Shown in pieces: positions 1-9,536 of a stretch of 64,000 bases of DNA (position 1 is the stretch's first letter; every line of letters starts with the position of its first letter). Location: NCBI GenBank assembly GCA_028023455.1, contig JAQFVV010012441.1, positions 2,727,911 to 2,791,910 on the forward strand, given 5' to 3'. Source of the stretch: Epiperipatus broadwayi. Lineage: Eukaryota; Onychophora; Udeonychophora; Euonychophora; Peripatidae. The position numbers and the translations under genes were made by a program. The notes beneath the pieces are model-generated. The model saw only the letters and a list, made by a program, of their open reading frames with translations, had not been told where the DNA came from and ran no database searches.

Positions 1-225
1 TGGATTGAAGCTGAAGTTTGGCTATCTTAGCATATATCTGAGCACTTATAGCATATATGTGTAGAGATGATAATCTGGACCAACTGATGATTGCTGGTTT
101 AGCATGAAATACATATATTGGTTATTATTTATCTTTTTGACATATATGTTTCAAGTGTATCAGTGTTACGAGATAGAGTGGAGAGTAGTGGGTCATGTGA
201 AAGTCTGTGCTCAAATACCCTATAT
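1..225 (+). repeat. Copy A of the hammerhead-bearing dispersed repeat (right arm)
   Basis: This stretch matches the right arm of the foldback repeat at 20.46-21.07 kb and the copies near 3.5, 29.3, 58.7 and 60.4 kb. Shared landmarks in order are a TATATATGTGT tract, TCTGGACCAA, CTGATGA, a GCTGGTT hairpin, GAAATA, a T-rich spacer, GTGTA, and a tail reading GAAAGTCTGTG then CTCAAATACCCTATA. The tail resembles a tRNA B box in the better copies (GTTCAAATCC). The left arm, if it existed, lies outside the window. The class of element is unknown; a SINE-like or retrozyme-like non-autonomous element is inferred. Confidence 0.65.
74..165 (+). ncRNA. Hammerhead-like ribozyme core, decayed (copy A)
   Basis: CTGATGA lies at 84-90 and GAAA at 105-108. 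Between them TGCTG and TAGCA form stem II around a GTT loop, but the closing pair is U-U instead of G-U. The first four pairs of stem III (AUAC with GUGU) form, and the putative nucleotide 17 is A159. Stem I is broken because the strand after A159 reads TCAG where the consensus has TTGG. It is probably a dead copy of a once self-cleaving motif. See the finding for the family fold. Confidence 0.4.
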
Positions 226-1036
226 ATTATAATAATACATTATGAAAAGAAGCAAAAAAAAATAGGAAATATAACTCATTTGTAATATCATATGTGGTTT
301 TTTTAAATTTACTTCAAGGTTCTATTTGTTTTTCTCATGCTCTTTGTTAATGATTTTATTTAGAATGATTTTTTTTTTCTCTTATGTTTACTTTAATGTA
401 GCATTCACTGGTTTTTTTTAATAACAAGATTTTTCATTTTATAACTTACTTTAATAAATAATAATTTCCTATGAGTTTACTGCAGTAGTAGAGTAGTGGT
501 CTCTGAAGCTCGATGTTTATGGTTCAAAATTACAGCTCTAATGCGTATGGTGCTTGCACATATTTTGAACTCCTGAGCAATAAATTACTTGATTATTTTA
601 ATAAACAATAATAATAATAAAATCATTTCTTATGAATTCTCAATATATATATATATTATTTTAATAATCACATCATATTAATAATATAAGAACTATTACA
701 TAAATTTCATTATTGATAAATACAATTTTTTATATTCTGTATATATATAAACTTTTACTATTGCAACTAAACATGTAATGAATACATTTCAAAACTATCA
801 CATATTAGGTATGAATGAGAGGGTTTAAGCTTCTATTGACTCCTTGTTTAACTAAGATGTAATAAGATATTTATAGTAGCCAAATTAAGATGTGTGCTTG
901 CTGGTTATTATGAAAAGTATTTTTTACATTTTAAAATAAAACAGGTAAAGTCTTTTTTAAATTTATTCTGCTTTGTAATTGGTGATGTTAAGGCTTGACG
1001 CAACTGATTAAACAGATTCCCCTAACATTGTATTTG
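226..1036. other. AT-rich non-coding stretch, one tRNA-like relic
   Basis: There is no supportable gene here. Simple AT tracts and short (TAA)n occur. A tRNA-like stretch at about 479-534 has an A-box-like segment (TAGTAGAGTAGTGG) and a B-box-like GGTTCAAAA. It cannot fold into a clean cloverleaf by eye and is treated as a decayed tRNA-derived relic. Confidence 0.4.
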
Positions 1037-1050
1037 TGAGTCTTGTGTTA

Positions 1051-1177
1051 TTAAAAGCAGACAAAACTCCATACAGTAGTGCCACTCAGTGCAAGACAGA
1101 GTAATCAGTGGGTGCCAGAAGGCTTGTGTATAAAATCCCTATCTAGTGCCTACTCCTCCAATATGGTGATCATGTGA
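1051..1177 (+). mobile_element. Short interspersed element flanked by 14-bp direct repeats
   Basis: The 127-bp body shares its order of words with one arm plus the centre of the 27,627-27,799 element: ACTCCATACAGTAGTGCCA, AGAGTAATCA, GCCAG, ATAAAATCCCTATCTA and GCCTACTC. It is bracketed by identical 14-mers, TGAGTCTTGTGTTA at 1037-1050 and 1178-1191. Such a duplication is the length expected for a retroposed insertion, which contrasts with the TTAA-flanked inverted form at 27.6 kb. No coding potential is seen. Confidence 0.55.
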
Positions 1178-1191
1178 TGAGTCTTGTGTTA

Positions 1192-1495
1192 CCATAATTT
1201 ACATATTCAAAATTTGGTTATTAAAATAAAATCATGTCTTATTTTCATAGTAATATAATAAAGCATGCTTAAATGCTATTGCTCTTAATAATTGTGTATT
1301 TTCTCTTAAATTGTTTTTAAATAATTAGATATTTGTGAGGAGTTCTGGATTGAAATACTTTTTTTTTAAAAAAAAAAGCTTACCAAAACTATATTGTAAA
1401 TGAACTTCTCTTAATACATATAATTTTACTTTAAATCAGTTTGCACATATAGTGTTTATATATCACTAGATATTTCTGCAATAAGCTAATTGCAT
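1192..1495. other. AT-rich spacer with a T9A10 palindromic tract
   Basis: No gene is visible. A run of T followed directly by a run of A at about 1361-1378 forms a self-complementary tract like those near 26.9, 40.3 and 56.1 kb. Confidence 0.5.
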
Positions 1496-1519
1496 ACATA
1501 TTTAGTATGTGCACATTCT

Positions 1520-1610
1520 ACCTTTATTGTAAAGGAAGTTGCCTTGCCAGCAGTTTGTGGCTGTTGATTGTTATTGATATTGGGATTGTCTAAGTGTTGA
1601 CTGGTTTTAA
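1520..1610 (-). repeat. 70-bp conserved interspersed repeat, minus copy
   Basis: Read on the minus strand this contains CAACACTTAGACAATCCC, ATATCAATAACAATCAACA, then CAAACTGCTGGCAAGGCAAC. The same words in the same order occur at 13,385-13,450 and, split by a hAT element, at 14,645-15,617. All three copies are preceded by an ATTAAAA-type sequence. The family is not recognised; it could be the conserved core of a SINE. Confidence 0.6.
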
Positions 1611-1889
1611 TGATAATTATATATGTACAAGAAATTGGTAAAACTGATTGCTTTATTTTTGTTTTATAATTAAAAATAATTTTACATTGAAATAATTTAT
1701 TATGATACAATGTAAAAATATTTTTAAAATTGTATATATTTGAAATCATCTATCAGTTATTTTAAAAATCTTATGAGTTTTTCATAATTTTTTTTAATGT
1801 AACTTTTAGAAAATGTTTGTAAAAATATATACATATATAAGTTATATTTACACATACATTCATTCTGCTTTATCAAGCAACTAAGAAGA

Positions 1890-2470
1890 CCACAGTGTTT
1901 CTTGATCTTAAACTCAGAGGTAAACATAACAGATAAAATTAATCATAGAATTAAACTTGGCTGGAGTGCTTTTGGTAGAAATAACTTGTTACTAAAAGGA
2001 AATATGCCTATGTGTTTGAAAAGAAAAGTGTTTAATAAATGTGTTTGACCATTTCTTACTTATGGACTTGGACACTTAATAGAAGAGCAATACAGAGACT
2101 CCAGACCACTCAAAGAAGTATGGAGAGGTGCATGTTAGGAGTAATAAGAAGAGATCGAAAAAGCAATATATGGGTAAGAGAACAAACAAGTATCATTGAC
2201 TTCATTGAAAAAATTAAAAGACTGAAGTGGAGTTGGGATGGATATATTGCTAGAAGAGATGATAATAGATGGACAGTTGAAATCTTAAACTGGATTCCAA
2301 GAGATTGTAAAAGACCCAGAAAGAGACCACATGTGAGATGGATGGATGAAATTAGAGAATGTGCAGGGGTGCTGTGTAGAAGAGAAGCTAAAGATCGGAG
2401 AAGGTGATTTGAACTTGGAGAGACCCTTCATCTTGCAGTGGATTGATAATGGTTGATCATGATATGTTAT
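1890..2470 (+). pseudogene. RTE-like LINE 3' end, frameshifted remnant
   Basis: Conceptual translation gives the C-terminal part of an endonuclease/reverse-transcriptase polyprotein, downstream of the RT catalytic motifs. It reads IKLGWSAFGR and LKRKVFNKCV, then LTYG, then after a frameshift at about 2045-2080 RRAIQRLQTTQRSMERCMLG, the long frame 2039-2407 with RDRKSNIWVREQT, IKRLKWSW, NRWTVEILNWIPRDCKRP and VRWMDEIRE, and lastly a stop before a WIDNG-like end. These words are typical of the 3' end of RTE-type elements in many invertebrates. Related fragments lie at 36,650-36,835 (-) and 56,985-57,485 (+). The piece is 5'-truncated, frameshifted and not functional. Confidence 0.8.
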
Positions 2471-3289
2471 ATTGCAATTTTGAAACTACTGTTAGAAAAA
2501 CACTAAATTATTGATGAGGTGCCCTATTATATGCATGCATAGTGAGTATCTTTTTTTCTGCACTCTACCAAAACAATTTCATTGGATTTTGACTTCTAGA
2601 TACTGATAAACAGTGGTGGATAAAGTAATAATTATAATAGTTAATATTATTTATATTTGATCACTGCATTTTTCAATTATGGCTTTATTCTCATTATTTT
2701 AATTTTTTGAGTTCTAATTATTAATTTATAAATAAAGTAAGCCAAGAAAATATTACATTTTATGAATTTTTTTAGTAACTTACACTAAACTATTTTTTTT
2801 TACTGTCTTAGGACATGACTTAGATAAACATTAGATGTTTTAGCAAATCAAATGGTTAGGTATTCAGTATATCATGTGACATCCTACTAAGATGTCTTTG
2901 AGTGTGAAATTGGAATTTTGAGCTGAATGTATCATTTCAATATTGTACTAAACCAGTTAGTTTAGGCAACCATATGGAATTTAGTATAATTTGTAATAGA
3001 CTCATTGCACAGATATTAACTTATATTGCTGGTTTCCATATAATTTTTATGTCATGTTAAATAAAAATTGTATTCAGTGCAAGGCATTGCATTATATTGT
3101 TGTTGTTTTTGTAATTTGTTTTGAAATGAAATCTGGATTTCATGAGCAAAATAAAAAAAGTTTTTTTATTAGTAACAAAAATATAGAAATTTAACAATTT
3201 TATGAGTATATAATAAAGCAAAATATAATTGTAAGGAAATATGGAATTTGCTTAAACTGAATGTCTCATATATGTAAATAGAGGGATTT
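2471..3289. other. AT-rich non-coding stretch
   Basis: Nothing recognisable is seen beyond A/T homopolymers. Confidence 0.5.
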
Positions 3290-3640
3290 GAAGTCAGGAT
3301 TTTTCATACTATTCATCTTCCACTCTAAATCAATCAATACACATGATCACACATGCGAAAAAGATATTTGGATGGTTGAATAGTTGGAAGAGTGAGACAA
3401 TTGAAACCTGTCCAATAAAGTGTGAGTAATTGCTTTCTTAATATAAACTGAGCACTGATTGTATATATGTGTGGGAGATTATGATCTGGCCCAAATGATG
3501 AGTGCTGGTTCTGCACAAAATACATTTATTGAGGATCATGTAACTTTTTCACATGTGTGTGATCATGTGTATCTGTTGCTTGAGATGGAGTGGATGATGA
3601 ATAGATTGAAAAATCCTGATCATATCCCTCTATTTACATA
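3290..3640 (+). repeat. Copy B of the hammerhead-bearing repeat, short foldback
   Basis: The left part (about 3295-3372) reads on the minus strand like the 3' tail of the family, with ACACATGATCACACATG and AAAAGATAT. The centre keeps CCTGTCCAATAAAG. The right part from about 3440 is a plus-strand arm with AAACTGAGCACTGATTG, TCTGGCCCAA, GTGCTGGTTC and TGATCATGTGTA. It is therefore an inverted pair with a truncated left arm. Two short open frames here are not genes. Confidence 0.6.
3485..3578 (+). ncRNA. Hammerhead-like ribozyme core, decayed (copy B)
   Basis: The CUGAUGA position reads ATGATGA (3495-3501) and the GAAA position reads AAAA (3517-3520), so two essential bases are changed. Stem II is replaced by GTGC paired with GCAC. 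Stem III is well kept: ATACAT pairs with ATGTGT, and GATCA pairs with TGATC further out. Nucleotide 17 is A3571. This copy would not be expected to cleave. Confidence 0.35.
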
Positions 3641-4342
3641 ATAAAACAACGAAAATGTGAAAATTATTTGAATAGTTTGAAAAATAATAAAAATAAAAGA
3701 GGGTTATGAGATGAGGGGAAGATTCCTTTTAAAATTACATATCCTATCCAGTTATGGGAATTTTTCCAGGATTTTTCAATAATAAAATGTTTGTAGACTA
3801 CAAAATCCAGATATAATTACAGTACAAACAAATGCTTTTAATGATTATAGGCATATACCAGATATTATATGGATTTTTAAAGTACTGATGAAATACCATA
3901 TATTTCATACGGTTATCCTCATTTCTCTTTATTAGAACAATTTTGACCTGCTCTCAAAAATCAAAAGGGGTTCACCATGCAGTAGAAAAAATAAATGCAC
4001 TGAATTCAATACATCATGGATTTTTTTTCCTATTATATGGATAAATTTTGAAAATTAAATAATGTTTACGTAGAAAAGTAATTGTGGGGCTAAATGGTTT
4101 GCGACGATAGCAAAAACTGTTTTATCATTGAAGAAAGATCTGTGTTCAAGTGTGTGTTTATTTTTACACTGTATTAATAATGTTATATTTATTATTATAT
4201 TTAGTGCTTTCTTCATATGCTCTATAAATGTTAGACTGTTCAAAAATAACTTAAATGCATTTAAATGTTTCTTTATGAAGAATTGTTGAGAACTTTTAAA
4301 ATTATAAGATTTATTAAACTAATTTTTTATGTTTTAATGTAG
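3641..4342. other. Probable intron 5' of the V-ATPase exon
   Basis: This is AT-rich sequence without coding signal. It ends in a T-rich run and TTTTAATGTAG, a plausible polypyrimidine tract and AG acceptor directly before 4343. Confidence 0.5.
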
Positions 4343-4480
4343 GCTGGCAGTCATATTACTGGTGGTGATATATTTGGATTAGTGTATGAAAACACACTTA
4401 TTAAACATAAAATGATTTTGCCACCTCGGGCCAAAGGAACGATTACCTATATGGCTGAACCAGGTAGCTATGATGTCAAT
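4343..4480 (+). CDS. ATP6V1A: V-type H+-ATPase catalytic subunit A, one internal exon
   Basis: This 138-nt exon encodes 46 residues beginning [17 protein letters not shown], then [17 protein letters not shown] and AEPGSYDVN. The family is known for (V/A)[22 protein letters not shown] and PG.YD in the region just ahead of the P-loop domain, where subunit A has an insertion absent from F-type beta. Subunit A hydrolyses ATP in the V1 sector and drives proton pumping into acidic organelles. The exon is flanked by a T-rich tract ending TAG and by a GTAAGT donor, and both boundaries are in phase 0. No preceding or following exon (for example the GAFGCGKT P-loop) was found, so the gene continues beyond the visible sequence or across very large introns. 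The frame is fully open and conserved words are intact, so I read it as a functional exon and not as a retrocopy. Confidence 0.88.
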
Positions 4481-7400
4481 GTAAGTTGTTTTTTTTTTTA
4501 CTTTTATTAGATTTATTTGCACTTTAATGAATAGTTATTAAATTTTTATCTTCCATTTGATAGCTTTATTTTAATGCACAAGATATATTTTTTTAATCAT
4601 TTAAATTATTTCAAACAATTATGATATAATTGATCAAAAGGATTTGATACACAATGCATTTTGGGGGAGGAGGGGATTTGACATTAATTAAATCTTTTAA
4701 TATATGGAATTTTTAATTTATTTAACAAAGGATTCAATATTTCGTGTGTTATTGTTGGTTACATTGTTTTGTAGTTTGTCGTTTCAATTCATTGTCCATC
4801 ATTATAGTTGAGTCAAAATTAATGAATAGCAAAATTTTATCAATTTTGGAAATTAACTTTAAGTATGTGCTCTTGACAAAAAAAGCATTTTTGAATGCAT
4901 TTAGGTATAGATATTCAGATCTAATTTTTTAGTGTATTTGTTAGAGAAAATTTTTTTTTTTATTGTTTATCTATGATTTATATGTTTCAAAATTATTTAG
5001 AAACAATATATATAAATTATTAAAACATTTTCAAATAAAATAAAGGCTTAAGTATTTGCCTTGTTATTTATAGCATAATGTGTGCCTATACTTTAGAACT
5101 GTAAAAAAAAATATTATAATTTTACGAAATATGAAATTAATAAATACTCACTGTAATTAACTCACAAAAACTACACTCAGTATGTGATACCACTATAAAT
5201 TCTTAAATTTCTTGATTTCATACAATTTTTTAATTGTACACGTATTTGTCTCATTACCTTTTTAAATATGTCTCTGTTTTACAAAAAATAAATTAATTTG
5301 AATTTTGTTTGTGTAATATAAATTTTACCCTCCCCCCTTCTTTTTTTAAGTTTAGCAATATCTCATACTCGTTTAGTCAAGACATTTTTTTTATGTTTTG
5401 CAAATGATTGCTTTTTTCTTCTATTTTTTAAGGTAACTATTATAAAAGTTATTGTAACTAATGCTTATAATAAGAAGAAGCAAATTTATTTCATTATATA
5501 ACTGATTATAAAAAAGCAATCAACCAAATCCAATTAAACAAAAATAGTTTAATATCTCCATTTTTTGTGATTTTATGGCTATACTTTTTAATTTTTTTAC
5601 CATAAATATTTTAATACGTATTGTAAATAATATTTATTTTAAAAAACAAACAAATCAAACAATATTTATATCAAATACATCTTTAGGAGGCCTTGTAGCA
5701 CTTAAACTACCATGTTGTAACCATTGCCAGTAAAATTAAAAAGAAATATACTTGTTTTTTTGTGAAATTGCATCAAAAACAAAACAATAAAGTTATATTA
5801 ATATGGCTGATAGTAAAAACTAGAATTATACTAAAGTAAAATTGCCGACTATATTTTTTTATAATTAGCTCTATCTGTTGATGGAAAAATGAGGGAAAAT
5901 AACAAATTTCAAAATATTCAAAACGGAATATATAAATTACCAATCATATGAGAATATCTGAAACAAATAAATGTTGCAGCATAATTTTTTGTAAATCTAA
6001 TTTTAATATTTTTTTGTTCTGCACCTGATCCCAGATATGTGGCCTAAAGATATAATATAACTATTTTTTATTAATACAATGATTTTCAAACTAATTAAAC
6101 AAATCTGTGTAAACATCTTTCAAGTACACAAATAATGCAAAGTGGATTTTTTCTATCCACTGCAAAACTGATTCTAGTTATGGGCAAAATAGTATTGTAA
6201 CTGTTTTAAACATAGAAATGTAATTGTTTAATTTGAACTGTGATCTGTTTGGGCTCATTTATGTCATATATCATAATATGAATGCCTATAGATGTTATAA
6301 TTAAAGCTGCAAAATAGTGTTTAGTCTTGTCTGTTTACACAAGTATTGATTCTAAAATTTTTAAAAAAAAATCATGTATAATGGTTATATACCTACTTGC
6401 CATGATCTTGGATTTGAATCCAGACTAGTTAATATTTAGTGATAGGAAAAATGCTTTATGCTCCATTCATACGTAGCCCATATTGGTATCATCTTTATGT
6501 AGCTTGTAGTATTTCAAAAACTTCTTCATAGAAAAACATTGAGGGAAAAGACCTTCACAAGATTTCGTTTTTAAATTATGGCATGTTTTTATGTTGTTAT
6601 TTAACTCTACCTAAAAATAGCATGTTACCCATTTACCAACCAATATTGGACTATTTGCTGGTATTATGGGTTGGCTATTTATTAGAAAAATTTCAAATCT
6701 TTTGATAAAAAAATTAAATCTAGTTGGCCAAATTGAGATCCTGGCCATGTATGTATCAGGTGACTGCATTGATATTAAAGTGGAAGAACCATAAAAATCC
6801 AATACTGATCACCAAATTGGAATCTAATTATTCCTTAGATGGACAACCTAAAACTCTTACTATCTCTCAATTCAATTGGAAAGTTATCAATTATTTACTC
6901 TTCACTGATTTTTTAGGTGGCCATCATAGAGCCTTTGCTAAATTATGAGCCATTTAAAGGCTTTTTTTTTTTTACCTATATATATATTGTGATATAATTT
7001 AAGTTGACTTTTTTTCCCCCTCAAGGTTTTAAAACTCTAAATTTTTGTTACTTGCATTATTGATATTTTTTTAGTCATCAGTCTACAGTATTTTTATTAT
7101 TGTTATTGGATTTAAAATTCTCCAATTCATTTTTAAGTATTAGTACAGATGAGTAAATGCTTTTTAAAATCTTATTGATTGATTATTGATTTGCAGAAAC
7201 ATTTATAGTAAAATTTAATATGGCTTTTTCTTTTCTTGCCTTTTTTAAATATAAATATAGAAAGTAACCTTTAAGGTAAATGAAGTCTTTATAATATAAC
7301 ATAGCATACAGGAAATAGGTGTATGTAAAAATTAGTTTATGTAAAAAGAAGTTAAAAAGTGCGCGTTAGTGTCTGTGTCTATATATATGCATATAATCAT

Positions 7401-7517
7401 ACACGCCTGTATATGTGTTTAGAATAAAAAAGAAACATTTTAGAAGTTTTTAATGCAAAATTTAAACTGTAATACTGTAAATGGTTATTTAATGTAAAAT
7501 AGACATATTGATCTGCT
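4481..7517. other. Probable V-ATPase intron, AT-rich
   Basis: The stretch starts at the GTAAGT donor. It holds homopolymer tracts and short unsupported open frames. A tRNA-like relic is at about 6378-6432 (B-box-like GATTTGAATCC). No exon, repeat boundary or RNA gene is otherwise supportable. Confidence 0.5.
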
Positions 7518-7728
7518 ATATATATATATAAATAACTACAACCATTAAATGTCTGTATTTTTAAATTATATAATAATAATTCAAACAAATATATTTAACA
7601 CAGTATTCAAAATTAAATAATCTATTCTTTACCAGAAGTACTTTCAATTGTTTCACTGACAATCTTTATCAACTGTTAATACAAACGTACAAAAAATAAA
7701 AACTTGCATTACCCATCATTCAATCTAT

Positions 7729-8403
7729 TCAAATTTCCCACAATTCTGTTGTCTTTATATTAGCCGATTGTTTATTCATCAAACCACCTCTATTCCTAGA
7801 TATCATCATAGCCTCTTTAATTTTACGTTTTTCACTACACCTTTCAATTTGAATAATTTTTATATCTCTATTATTAAATTTAAAACCATAATTACATGTT
7901 TTATTATGATCAAATATAATTGATGGAATATTCATATTTACTGAAGATATATTTTCTTTCTGTACACGTTTATATAATGTCTTATGATCATTATATCGTT
8001 TTTGTAATGTACATTTGGATTCCCCTATATATTTTATTCCACAACCACATTCCAACATATATATAACAGAACTTAATTCAAACTTAGAAATCTTGGCTTT
8101 GGAGTTATTTATCATATCATTTATATTATTTGAAGAGAAAAAAGAAATTCTACACAAACCACTAAAAAGTTTATAAATTAATTTAGCTTGTTGATTAGAT
8201 ATAAAAGGAATAGAAATCCATTTATCACTTTTTAATTTACTTAATATTTTCTTATTATTACTCTTATTTTGATTATATTTTGTAATTGTATTATAAATAA
8301 TATTCCTTCCATAACCAACATTCAACATATCAGTAATATATACATTAATATTTTCAATTTTATCACTAATAAATTTGCACAAATAATCATTTCTAAATAA
8401 AAA
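7729..8403 (-). pseudogene. Inverted partial copy of the Penelope-like polyprotein
   Basis: The minus strand encodes the last 217 residues of the 787-residue protein at 9537-11900, from MCKFISDKIEN (residue 572 in the full protein) to the end (TTELWEI). The one protein difference I noticed is NIPSII instead of NTPSII. It includes the GIY-YIG domain but no reverse transcriptase. The junction with the direct copy at about 8403 has a few bases of shared ATGAT/ATCAT sequence. It belongs to the pseudo-LTR arrangement and is not an independent gene. Confidence 0.85.
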
Positions 8404-9328
8404 TGATGTATTTATATGTGCACGTAATGAAATAATAGTTAATTTGTTTAATGAGTTAAATATGATTAATAATGTAAAATGGGTGTTAAATGAAGAGAAG
8501 GAAGATTCTATAAAGTTTTTAGATATATTTATTAAAAGGAATAATAATGTGTTTGATTATAATATGATTTTAAAGCCTGTGGAAATTAGGGGTTATATTC
8601 CATATAATTCTAAAGTTCATATGAGTCATAAATTAGCTGGTTTGAAGTCATTTTTATTTAGAAATGATTATTTGTGCAAATTTATTAGTGATAAAATTGA
8701 AAATATTAATGTATATATTACTGATATGTTGAATGTTGGTTATGGAAGGAATATTATTTATAATACAATTACAAAATATAATCAAAATAAGAGTAATAAT
8801 AAGAAAATATTAAGTAAATTAAAAAGTGATAAATGGATTTCTATTCCTTTTATATCTAATCAACAAGCTAAATTAATTTATAAACTTTTTAGTGGTTTGT
8901 GTAGAATTTCTTTTTTCTCTTCAAATAATATAAATGATATGATAAATAACTCCAAAGCCAAGATTTCTAAGTTTGAATTAAGTTCTGTTATATATATGTT
9001 GTAAGAATGTGGTTGTGGAATAAAATATATAGGGGAATCCAAATGTACATTACAAAAACGATATAATGATCATAAGACATTATATAAACGTGTACAGAAA
9101 GAAAATATATCTTCAGTAAATATGAATACTCCATCAATTATATTTGATCATAATAAAACATGTAATTATGGTTTTAAATTTAATAATAGAGATATAAAAA
9201 TTATTCAAATTGAAAGGTGTAGTGAAAAACGTAAAATTAAAGAGGCTATGATGATATCTAGGAATAGAGGTGGTTTGATGAATAAACAATCGGCTAATAT
9301 AAAGACAACAGAATTGTGGGAAATTTGA
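8404..9328 (+). pseudogene. Direct partial copy (pseudo-LTR) of the Penelope-like polyprotein
   Basis: The sequence picks up just at the RT YVDD motif of the full element and runs collinearly to its stop, followed by the same 3' UTR. It differs by an extra TAA at about 9003-9005, which puts an in-frame stop after SSVIYML and separates the RT thumb from the GIY-YIG domain without shifting the frame. Other differences are single bases, such as G for A near 8426 and 8540. In this family the pseudo-LTR normally supplies the promoter for the downstream unit; that role is inferred here. Confidence 0.85.
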
Positions 9329-9536
9329 ATAGATTGAATGATGGGTAATGCAAGTTTTTATTTTTTGTACGTTTGTATTAACAGTTGATAAAGATTGTCA
9401 GTGAAACAATTGAAAGTACTTCTGGTAAAGAATAGATTATTTAATTTTGAATACTGTGTTAAATATATTTGTTTGAATTATTATTATATAATTTAAAAAT
9501 ACAGACATTTAATGGTTGTAGTTATTTATATATGAA

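Noticed and set aside
66-165. Alternative type III hammerhead fold using the upstream TATATATGTGT strand for stem III
   Set aside because: Stem III can form, but the following bases cannot pair with GACCAA to make stem I and the cleavage base would often be G. The type I fold with the downstream GTGTA and TTGG is consistent across copies.
7729-9328. Three short frames as independent genes
   Set aside because: They are partial inverted and direct copies of the 787-residue Penelope-like polyprotein.
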